Positions 53,054 to 62,446 of a stretch of 64,000 nt of DNA are shown here, one piece after another; within the stretch, counting starts at the first letter, position 1, and each line of letters opens with the position of its first letter. A program made the position numbers and the translations under genes. The notes under the pieces were generated by a model. The model was not told the DNA's origin, did not search any database, and saw only the letters and a program-made list of their open reading frames with translations. Source of the DNA: Luidia sarsii (Eukaryota; Echinodermata; Asteroidea; Paxillosida; Luidiidae); the NCBI GenBank assembly GCA_949987565.1, contig OX465109.1, positions 19,011,821-19,075,820 of the forward strand, in the 5' to 3' direction.

Positions 53054-56000
53054 ATGGGGTGGTTACCAAGCAACGTGGTGGTCAGTTTCCTGTGCGGATG
53101 GATGGTGTGGTCCTGTCTGGTCAGCAGTGGGCGGTGTGCTCTGCCAAAATGCACCAAAGTGGACGACTGCTCCTGCAAGTTGGACAACGGTGAAACGATC
53201 GACATTCGATCCATCGGTTACCAGGGAGACAAGGCGCCCAGGTAAGACCTCAAAAGAAGACCGCAGAGATGGGACATGGCCCATTGCATCAGATCGGTGT
53301 CAGGGATAATGTTCTAGGATTCGATGGTCTGAATCTATTCAAATGCGTTTTCAAAATAACGAGTGTAACGAGTGGACTACAACAAATTGTGATTGTACGT
53401 CTTTCCGTCATTTTGCTGATTTCAGATTTGATTTCACGCCCGATCCTCTCAAGAACTGGCTGTATGCCTTCAACCCTTGCTATGATTTCACCAACAAATA
53501 CTGCAGCAACGTTATCGTAAGTACAGTAGGGCCCTATGCAGTAGGAGACACGGAAGGGGTTTGCTCAGAGCATGGGCCCTAGCTCCATGCTCTGATGAGA
53601 TAATTGAAAACAAATGGTGATATTCTTGCGTATGAGACTGCTGCTATTGTTGCTGTCTCTGGTGGTTAACCTATAATGTGCCGAGTTACGGGATGTCCCG
53701 TAGTACGCAGAAAAGTTACAAACGCAGAACTTCGTGAAATTCCGTAGTCTGAAAATGATGTTATATCCCATTTACTGTTCTGTTACCACTCTTTCCACGT
53801 TTTTTTTTTAGTAATCAGACAAAGGGGCCTCGGCAGGATCACTGTTTAGTTTTTTTTTTTTTACATCGTTCGCCTGATGAATCAGCTAGGGCAGTTGGAC
53901 ACCTTTTCAAAATACCTCAAGAGAAATCTGACACTCATATGCAGGTCATCATTATTATGAACGATGTAAAGAACAGCGTTCTTCGAGCCAACTGAATGTG
54001 TCTTGAGCGGCTAAAGTAATGGGTAATTATTTGTTGTTCATTAATTATTTGATTTGTTATTCATTAATGTTGCAGGCTTGTCAGAAGAATACCAATGACG
54101 AGGCGTTTGGTCTGGGCTCGGCCTCGTCAGCAGTCTGGGGTGACGACGGACAACAATACACTATCACATACGGGGACGGAGCCAGGTTATAAATAATTAT
54201 TGTCACATGGGAGGACATGGCAGGGCAGGGCAGGGTAAGGCAGGGGGAGGGCAGGGCAGGGCAGGGTAAGGCAGGGGGAGGGGGGCAGGGTGGGGAAGGA
54301 CAGGGCAGGGGGACAGGGCAGGGCAGGGGGAGGGTAAGGCAGGGGGAGGGCAGGTTAAGGCAGGGGGCCGAGGGGAGGGCAGAGGGAGGAAATGGAAGGG
54401 CAGGGGGCAGGGCAGGGCAGGGGTAGGGCAGGGCAGGGCAGGGCAGGGGGACAGGGCAGGGCAAGGGGAGGGTAAGGCAGGGGGAGGGCAGGTTAAGGCA
54501 GGGGGCCGAGGGGAGGGCAGAGGGAGGAAATGGAAGGGCAGGGGGCAGGGCAGGGCAGGGGTAGGGCAGGGCAGGGCAGGTGGAGGGCAGGGCAGGGTAA
54601 GGCAGGGGGAGGGTAGGGCAGGGTGGGGAAGGACAGGGCAGGGGGACAGGGCAGGGCAGGGTAAGGCAGGGGCAGAGGGGAGGGCAGGGGGAGGAAATTG
54701 AAGGGCAGGGGGCAGGGCAGGGCAGGGGCAGGGGGGGGGGGCAGGGGAGGGCAGGGTAAGGCAGAGGGCCAAAGGGAGGGGAGGGGGAGGGGAGGGCAGG
54801 ACAGGGGCATGGCAGGGCAGGGGAGGGCAGGGTAAGGCAGGGGGCCAAGGGGAGGGCATGGTAGGGCATGGTAGGGCAGGGCAGGGGGAGGGGAGGGCAG
54901 GGGGGACAGAGCAGGTCAGGGTAAGGCAGGGGGCCGAGCGGAGGGCAGAGGGAGGAAATGGCAGGGCAGGGGGCAGGGCAGGGAAGGGCAGGGTAAGGCA
55001 GGGGGCCAAGGGGAAGGCATGGTAGGGCATGGTAGGGCAGGGCAGGGGGCAGGGGGCAGGGCAGGGCAGGGCAGGGCAGAGCAGGGGGAGGAGAGGGAGG
55101 GCAGGGCAGTGCAGCATGGGCAGTGCAGGTTAGGACAGTGCAGGGCAGGGAACTAAACAAAATACAACACACCACAGATTCTTTATTTTATACCCGAGTC
55201 ACTTTGAACCATAATAATTATCTTGAGTAGGCCTAAATCCTATTCTTACTCCATTAATTTATTTAAATTATTCATTTTCTATTCTCCAGAACTACGATTG
55301 TGGATTTATCTTGCAGCAAGCCGGCGACCGTTCCCACTCTAGTTGTGAAGGGACAGACAGATACAACTCAAAACAAATATGTGAGTCATCTAACCTTACT
55401 TTATAATTTGGTTTGAAATAAAGAAGATGCTATGCCTCAGACAGGGTTATACTGGCCTTGTTGTATCACAACTCTGACTGGCTCAGACTCTGTCTTTGAC
55501 TCTGTCTCATACTCTGTCTCGGACTCTGTCTCAAGACTCTGTCTCAAGACTCTGTCTCAAGACTCTGTCTCAAGACTCTGTCTCAAGACTCTGTCCCAAG
55601 ACTATGTCCCAAGACTCTGTCCCAAGACTCTGTCTCAAGACTCTGTCTCAAGACTCTGTCCCAAGACTCTGTCCCAAGACTCTGTCTCAAGACTCTGTCT
55701 CAAGACTCTGTCCCAAGACTCTGTCTCAAGACTCTGTCCCAAGACTCTGTCCCAAGACTCTGTCTCAAGACTCTGTCCCAAGACTCTGTCTCAAGACTCT
55801 GTCTCAAGACTCTGTCTCAAGACTCTGTCCCAAGACTCTGTCCCAAGACTCTGTCTCAAGACTCTGTCTCAAGACTCTGTCTCAAGACTATGTCTCAAGA
55901 CTCTGTCTCAAGACTCTGTCCCAAGACTCTGTCTCAAGACTCTGTCTCAAGACTCTGTCCCAAGACTCTGTCCCAAGACTCTGTCTCAAGACTCTGTCTC

Positions 56001-59000
56001 AAGACTCTGTCTCAAGACTCTGTCTCAAAACTCTGTCTCAAGACTCTGTCCCAAGACTCTGTCCCAAGACTCTGTCTCAAGACTCTGTCTCAAGACTCTG
56101 TCTCAAGACTCTGTCCCAAGACTCTGTCTCAAGACTCTGTCTCAAGACTCTGTCTCAAAACTCTGTCTCAAGACTCTGTCTCAAGACTCTGTCTCAAGAC
56201 TCTGTCTCAAGACTCTGTCCCAAGACTCTGTCCCAAAACTCTGTCCCAAGACTCTGTCCCAAGACTCTGTCTCAAGACTCTGTCTCAAGACTCTGTCTCA
56301 AGACTCTGTCTCAAGACTCTGTCTCAAAACTCTGTCCCAAGACTCTGTCTCAAGACTCTGTCTCAAGACTCTGTCCCAAGACTCTGTCTCAAGACTATGT
56401 CTCAAGACTATGTCCCAAGACTCTGTCTCAAAACTCTGTCCCAAGACTCTGTCTCAAGACTCTGTCCCAAGACTCTGTCCCAAGACTCTGTCTCAAGACT
56501 CTGTCCCAAGACTCTGTCTCAAGACTCTGTCTCAAGACTCTGTCCCAAGACTCTGTCCCAAGACTCTGTCTCAAGACTCTGTCCCAAGACTCTGTCTCAA
56601 GACTCTGTCTCAAGACTCTGTTTCAAGACTCTGTCTCAAGACTCTGTCTCAAGACTCTGTCCCAAGACTTTGTCCCAAGACTCTGTCTCAAGACTCTGTC
56701 CCAAGACTCTGTCCCAAGACTCTGTCTCAAGACTCTGTCCCAAGACTCTGTCCCAAGACTCTGTCCCAAGACTCTGTCTCAAGACTCTGTCTCAAGACTC
56801 TGTCCCAAGACTCTGTCCCAAGACTCTGTCTCAAGACTCTGTCCCAAGACTCTGTCCCAAGACTCTGTCTCAAGACTCTGTCTGAAGACTCTGTCTCAAG
56901 ACTCTGTCTGAAGACTCTGTCTGAAGACTCTGTCCCAAGACTCTGTCCCAAGACTCTGTCTCAAGACTCTGTCTCAAGACTCTGTCCCAAGACTCTGTCC
57001 CAAGACTCTGTCCCAAGACTCTGTCTCAAGACTCTGTCTCAAGACTCTGTCCCAAGACTCTGTCCCAAGACTCTGTCTCAAGACTCTGTCCCAAGACTGT
57101 CTCAAGACTCTGTCTCAAGACTCTGTCTCAAGACTCTGTCCCAAGACTCTGTCTCAAGACTCTGTCTCAAGACTCTGTTTCAAGACTCTGTCCCAAGACT
57201 CTGTCTCAAGACTCTGTCTCAAGACTCTGTCCCAAGACTCTGTCCCAAGACTCTGTCTCAAGACTCTGTCCCAAGACTGTCTCAAGACTCTGTCTCAAGA
57301 CTCTGTCTCAAGACTCTGTCCCAAGACTCTGTCTCAAGACTCTGTCTCAAGACTCTGTTTCAAGACTCTGTCCCAAGACTCTGTCTCAAGACTCTGTCCC
57401 AAGACTCTGTCCCAAGACTCTGTCCCAAGACTCTGTCTCAAGACTCTGTCTCAAGACTCTGTCTCAAGACTCTGTCCCAAGACTCTGTCCCAAGACTCTG
57501 TCTCAAGACTGTCTCAAGACTCTGTCCCAAGACTCTGTCCCAAGACTCTGTCTCAAGACTCTGTCTCAAGACTCTGTCTCAAGACTCTGTCCCAAGACTC
57601 TGTCCCAAGACTCTGTCTCAAGACTCTGTCCCAAGACTCTGTCCCAAGACTCTGTCCCAAGACTCTGTCTCAAGACTCTGTCTCAAGACTCTGTCTCAAG
57701 ACTCTGTCCCAAGACTCTGTCCCAAGACTCTGTCCCAAGACTCTGTCTCAAGACTCTGTCTCAAGACTCTGTCCCAAGACTCTGTCCCAAGACTCTGTCT
57801 CAAGACTCTGTCCCAAGACTGTCTCAAGACTCTGTCTCAAGACTCTGTCTCAAGACTCTGTCCCAAGACTCTGTCTCAAGACTCTGTCTCAAGACTCTGT
57901 TTCAAGACTCTGTCCCAAGACTCTGTCTCAAGACTCTGTCCCAAGACTCTGTCCCAAGACTCTGTCTCAAGACTCTGTCTCAAGACTCTGTCTCAAGACT
58001 CTGTCTCAAGACTCTGTCCCAAGACTCTGTCCCAAGACTCTGTCTCAAGACTGTCTCAAGACTCTGTCCCAAGACTCTGTCTCAAGACTCTGTCTCAAGA
58101 CTCTGTCTCAAGACTCTGTCTCAAGACTCTGTCCCAAGACTCTGTCCCAAGACTCTGTCTCAAGACTCTGTCCCAAGACTCTGTCCCAAGACTCTGTCCC
58201 AAGACTCTGTCTCAAGACTCTGTCTCAAGACTCTGTCCCAAGACTCTGTCCCAAGACTCTGTCCCAAGACTCTGTCTCAAGACTCAGTCTCGGACTCCAT
58301 CTCGGACTCTGTCTCGGACTCGATTTCAGTCCACATTGCTGCTGCTAGAAAGAGTTCTTTTCTTACACTCCTTTTGAACAATTTGGACAACTTGATAAAA
58401 ATCTCAATTTATGAGTTTGATGTATTTACTTTTCTTCTTGCAGTATTTCACGTTGATTTCCGAGTGCGCTTGTCCGGGTCAGTGTACTTCCACCTCGGGA
58501 GACTCGTTGAGTCTTGGATCTGTCTTATGCATCATGTGAGTTACCAAGCAAGCCCTGGGAGAAAGGAGATGATGTTGGAATTTCTGTATCTCAGACTGAA
58601 CTTTCTCAAAGGCAGAAATGTCTTTCAGTAAGGTCCTGCTACTAGGCACCAAATGTTTGACCCCTTAATTTTCAATACAGGGTTAGGGTTGGTGCCCGGA
58701 TTCGGAGGGCCCGGTGCATAGCACCAAATTCAGCGTTTTATGGGGAGAAAGCCGGAGCTTGAGCCTAAGCTCAGTGGAAGCTTAGCAGGTAGACCACATT
58801 CCAAAATGGTTCTCAGCAACACTCGATTGCTAGGGTTTACCCCTTATTCGCCTCTGATCCGACAATGTTGGCATTATGAGGGAAGGCTAGGTCGAAGGAG
58901 ATCTTGGATGAAATCCTTTTGTTTGCCTTCTTACCCCAGATTCTCAGTGCTGACTGTGGTGTACTTTGTGGGTGGCATCTGCTTCATGAAGTTCGTGCGA

Positions 59001-59700
59001 GGGGCTGACGGCAAGGAAGTCATTCCCAATGTCACCTTCTGGTCTGGACTGCCAACTGATATCAAGGTAAGGGACAGACCCTTTTGGAAACCGTGGCACT
59101 TATGCTTAGAAAAAATGGTGTAGAGCCAGAGATAACAGACTACATGGGGAAGGCCACATTTAAAAGCTGGATAGCTTGATCGAGTGGTAAGAGCGCTGGT
59201 ATATTATATATGTTGAACCACATGTCTCGGGTTCAAATCCCGGTCCATTCAAAATGTCATTTTCATTTTCAGAAAAATGCCTTTCCGCCGCACAGCGTAG
59301 CGGAAAAGTCTTACCGTTGGTCCTGATTTTTTCCGACTTTTTCTTCTTGTGATATACAAAAAATGTTGCAAACTGCTAACTGACTAAAGTTACAAAAATG
59401 CAAATCTTAAAATTTAGTGGGCCTGACGTTTCGATCCTAGCAGGACCTTTCTCAAAGGCCTTTGAGAAAGGTCCTGCTAGGATCGAAACGTCAGGCCCAC
59501 TAAATTTTAAGATTTTCTTCTTGTGCCGTTTTTTTTTCTAAGCGGATGATCAATACATTTAGTATTTTACCACAGATCCAATGGGTTGGTAAGCAGTTAG
59601 CAACAGATTTATTTCTTTGGGTTTTTTTTTCTGACAGGATGGAGTGAAGTTCACGACCGGGATTTGCAGGAAAGAAGCAAAGTACGAAGATCTGAGCTAA
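53054..59700 (+). CDS. MRH-like type I membrane protein (mannose-6-phosphate-receptor-homology family), seven coding exons
   Basis: Exons 53054-53241, 53426-53516, 54076-54185, 55290-55380, 58444-58535, 58940-59066 and 59638-59700 all have GT-AG borders with compatible phases and give 253 residues ending at TAA. Seen: signal peptide (about 1-27); a cysteine-rich luminal domain (C33-C174) with NPCYDF (79-84), ACQ (94-96), YTITYGDGAR (121-130), IVDLSC (133-138) and FTLISECACPGQC (162-174); a transmembrane helix (about 184-206); and a tail with FWSGLPTDIKDGVKF (about 225-238) and C-terminal YEDLS, where YEDL (249-252) fits a YxxPhi clathrin-adaptor signal. The layout matches MRH-fold lectins such as the cation-dependent mannose-6-phosphate receptor: candidate ligand residues Gln96, Arg130 and Glu167 are in place, but the usual Tyr after the Glu is not obvious. 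I infer endosomal/Golgi cargo sorting; sugar binding is unproven. Introns 3 and 4 hold very large tandem arrays. Confidence 0.82.
54210..55150 (+). repeat. GGGCA-rich polypurine array in intron 3
   Basis: About 940 bp of GGGCAGGGCAG, GGTAAGGCAGGGG and AGGGGAGGGCAG units with longer-period duplication of about 139 bp (54303-54430 resembles 54442-54570). G-runs on the sense strand lie 2-3 bases apart. Pro/Leu/Cys frames on the minus strand are artefacts. Confidence 0.95.
55485..58325 (+). repeat. 13-bp minisatellite in intron 4, about 215 copies
   Basis: Units TCTCAAGACTCTG and TCCCAAGACTCTG intermixed. Degenerate CGGACTCTG-type units sit at both edges. Several units lack CT (AAGACTGTCT at 57096, 57276, 57507, 57817, 58047). 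The unit has no stop in any forward frame and 13 is not divisible by 3, so a 981-codon frame (55432-58377) reads a 13-residue KTLSQDSVSRLCL repeat. It overlaps exon 4-5 splice borders wrongly and is not a gene. Confidence 0.97.
58565..58680. mobile_element. Degenerate Penelope-like terminus in intron 5
   Basis: ACTTTCTCAAAGGCAG and AAGGTCCTGCTACTAGG...TTTGACCCC resemble the two arms of the family's fold-back, much diverged. Confidence 0.45.
59178..59253 (+). repeat. tRNA-derived SINE or tRNA pseudogene
   Basis: A-box-like TAGCTTGATCGAGTGGTA and B-box GGGTTCAAATCCC at tRNA spacing. D and T stems pair, but the acceptor stem is only partly paired and the anticodon arm is enlarged (about 16-nt loop). 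In intron 6 of the MRH-like gene. Confidence 0.5.
59402..59515. mobile_element. Perfect 114-bp palindromic Penelope-like terminus
   Basis: Two 57-bp arms without a mismatch and with no spacer (centre between 59458 and 59459), each holding the full terminus from AAATCTTAAAATTTAGTGGG to CTTTCTCAAAGG. In intron 6 of the MRH-like gene. Confidence 0.95.
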
Positions 59701-60605
59701 GTGAAGGATGTGTGCAACCTATGCCCACCCTCCCTAGGGTTTCTTAGTTAAGGTTGATGTTTGGGACGGGTATTTTTGGTTTCAAAACAGGTTGTCTCTT
59801 CCAAAACCAAAGCAAAGGCCTTTCGTTTTCATGCTTTGTTCTTTCAAATGGATGAAAGAACCACAGACATGGCGGATGGACGAGTCAAAGTTTGGCGTTG
59901 GAAAGGATTCTTATTCCAGTTCATTTGACGTCATGCATGCCTCTTAGGAGAGTACATGCTTATTTTTTTATACAGACCACCTCGGGCGACTGTATGAGGC
60001 CCGAGTTCAAGAATAGGTGCATTCCCACAAGCATGAAACATTGCCATCCACTTTTCCATTTTTGAATCGCGATTACAGGCATGCGTAGTTCAGTTAAGTC
60101 ATATTACAGGCATGCACAGTCTGGTTAGGTCACATTTTTTAATCCCCATTCACTTTACGATAACTTTTCCGTGTGTTGACGTGCGAAAAAAATGCTTTTT
60201 GCATCGCGAGGTTTCCTGGTGGAAATGCACCTAATATCTCAATTTTAATAGACGAATTGTTAATATTTAATTGATAATGAGACAGACCAGGAAGAATTGA
60301 TCATGATCATAATTATTATGTTTATTTAGGGACTGGAAATAATCACTTTGAAGACAAAGATACAACCCGAACAGAATTAATCCTTCCTTTCAGATCGTTG
60401 TATCTTCAGTAAATAGTTGGTGTCTTGTTGCCTGCTTGTTTGTGAAAGTCAGATTAGTTCGACATTTATGTAGCCAAATTTCCCTCAAAATCAATCATTA
60501 ACTGAAGGCTTGAGTGATATATTTATTTCTCAGTTGAATGTTTTATTCAACATTTAAAGTTTTTTAATGGATATCAATCCAAATAAAAAAAACCCACACA
60601 TCGCC
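59701..60605 (+). other. Putative 3' UTR of the MRH-like gene
   Basis: Non-coding AT-rich sequence after the TAA. The first AATAAA is at 60582-60587, with another at 60661-60666, giving a plausible UTR of about 0.9 kb. Confidence 0.45.
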
Positions 60606-61319
60606 TTTAAACAGATCCCAATGTTTTCTTAAACGACTGGAGACATGTAGCCGGGTAACAAATAAATTATCAATCCAAAAACCCTAGCACTTCTAAGCAC
60701 CTGTGTAACTCGCATATTGTTTAATCCAAATATTTGATAGTTTACTTGGGGAATCTGTGTGATATACTCCGCAAAGTGCAATGAGGCACAATATTACTTC
60801 CATCATTTTATACTCGGGTCAAATAAATATAACTTATGCAGTCAACACGAAAAATGCTTCTCCCAAAGTCTGGCCATTTCAGCTTTGCCCTTCCCTCCCA
60901 ACTTGGCAAGCTGCCAGGTTGCCGTGGAAACACATTGCGAGGGTCTCATCTTCAAAGCTTTTCCTCATTCAGATTCCGAGACGACTTTTAAGCCACGAGG
61001 GAAGTTTCAAGTGAAACCTCATATACCGGTATATAGTGGCAATTGCAATTTATTTTAGTTTGACACCGTTTCCATGGTAATCCCCACAGAGACAAAATAG
61101 TGGACTTTGAGGTTTTTACAGACTCTTCCCATTGTACAAGCATCCATAGTCGACCTGCAGTGTGCATGTGTTGTATCAACGTACAACACACATTGGTTCA
61201 CTCAGCTGTTACAAGGACAATGGCAAAGGTGATTGCAAATAATAAATAAAACAAAAATCACTTGAAATTCAAGAAAGACCAGATATCGACTGGTAAGCTT
61301 GCAATCGACTCAAAATGTG

Positions 61320-61410
61320 CGCAGGGAATTTGGCAGAGGTTGGATTCAGACCAGAGACCCCTGACGTGTGGCCAATGCTGTATCATCTGAGCAATCAAGC
61401 CCTTGTCACA
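61320..61410 (-). repeat. tRNA-derived SINE fragment
   Basis: On the minus strand GCTTGATTGCTCAGATGATA (A-box region) and GGGGTCTCTGGTCTGAATCC (B-box region) lie at tRNA spacing. The block GTCTCTGG before the B box is shared with the fragment at 63545-63605. Confidence 0.5.
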
Positions 61411-61794
61411 AGACAAGATTCATGCCAAATATTGACTAGCTCCGCTGAGCCAAAATGTATGCTAAACATGCATGGGTCGACCAGTTCAATCCTAACAGGA
61501 TCCCAGAACATTCCAAACGTTGGGACTCTAAAAATTTGAGGTTAGCCCCAACAAGGAGCCACCATTCTCCTTTCAAAGGATACCAGAAGTTTGCTTTCTC
61601 ATTCTCTCTCTAGGTGCTGTATCTCTTTGCGTCAGTGATTCATACCATGCCGCCATTGTCTTTGTTTGGCTTTCTTCAAGCAGTTCAAACTCCTGACGTT
61701 TTATTCTTCTCTCTTGTAAATGAAAAAAAAGAAGCTGATAAGCTACAAACACTTGATGAATTGCAATCTATTTGTAAGGAGTAATATGCAAAAA

Positions 61795-61905
61795 TGTTGC
61801 CAACTGCTTACTGACTAAAATGCCCAAAATATCAAAACTTAGAATGGCCTGATGTTTTCATCCTTTGAGAAAGGTCCTGCTAGGATCGAAACGTCCGGCC
61901 CTTTC
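61795..61905 (+). mobile_element. Penelope-like terminus with fused arms
   Basis: A truncated GGCCTGATGTTTTCATCC arm joins directly to TTTGAGAAAGGTCCTGCTAG and GATCGAAACGTCCGGCCC. The upstream TTGCCAACTGCTTACTGAC is the family's usual flank. Confidence 0.7.
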
Positions 61906-62004
61906 AATTGTTCTTATTTGTAAGCAAGAGAAGATGAAATCAGTCCATTGCCATTGGCCTCACTCCCTCCCGGTAAAGATAATAACATTGAGACACGCTC
62001 ATAG

Positions 62005-62065
62005 AGCTTGAGTGCAGGTGATAGAGCGCTGGCAAATTGTTTGATTGTTTGAATCTAGGCTAATC
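62005..62065 (+). repeat. tRNA-derived SINE fragment (degenerate)
   Basis: AGCTTGAGTGCAGGTGATAG, GAGCGCTGG and a B-box-like GTTTGAATCTAGGC. Aligns with the 59.18-kb fragment over the A-box and GAGCGCTGG. Confidence 0.4.
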
Positions 62066-62446
62066 CAAAATTCCACGGCTCAGTTTAGATTAAGAATAAC
62101 GCGACACAATCAGCACACGTCATTGGAAACAAACATCGTAGGAAACGTCTTTCCTCTATCAGTACAAAATATGATCTAAAACACAACACACAAGCAGACA
62201 TAATTCTATAAGATTTGATGATTAAATCACCTCAGAAATTATTAATGCACAATGGAATTTTTATTTTTCACAACAAAAAAGCCCTTTGTTTTAAGAAAAA
62301 GCTTAGAATACATGTTTATTCAAGACGTCCAGATTGAGATTAATACTATCATCTGACGAAAGCGATATTTGTTTTCTTCTTTAAAGTTTGAAAATCCGAG
62401 AGGCACATGACTTGAATGCTGACAGATGATTGGTCGATGGGTGGAG

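Larger units (their letters stand above)
60670..62440. other. Intergenic with dispersed fragments, no gene recognised
   Basis: Short frames at 60759-61058 lack motifs. Contains tRNA-like SINE fragments (about 61320-61410 and 62005-62065) and a retroelement terminus (61795-61905). Confidence 0.45.

Noticed and set aside
54081..55175. 364-codon Pro/Leu/Cys-rich minus-strand frame
   Set aside because: Low-complexity read-through of the GGGCA array; it also overlaps a well-supported plus-strand exon.
55432..58377. 981-codon open frame of 13-residue repeats
   Set aside because: It is a stop-free 13-bp minisatellite in an intron; the other forward frame is also open over 1.4 kb and true exons with good splice sites flank it.
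59178..59253. Functional tRNA gene
   Set aside because: Acceptor stem poorly paired and anticodon arm enlarged; better read as a SINE or pseudogene.
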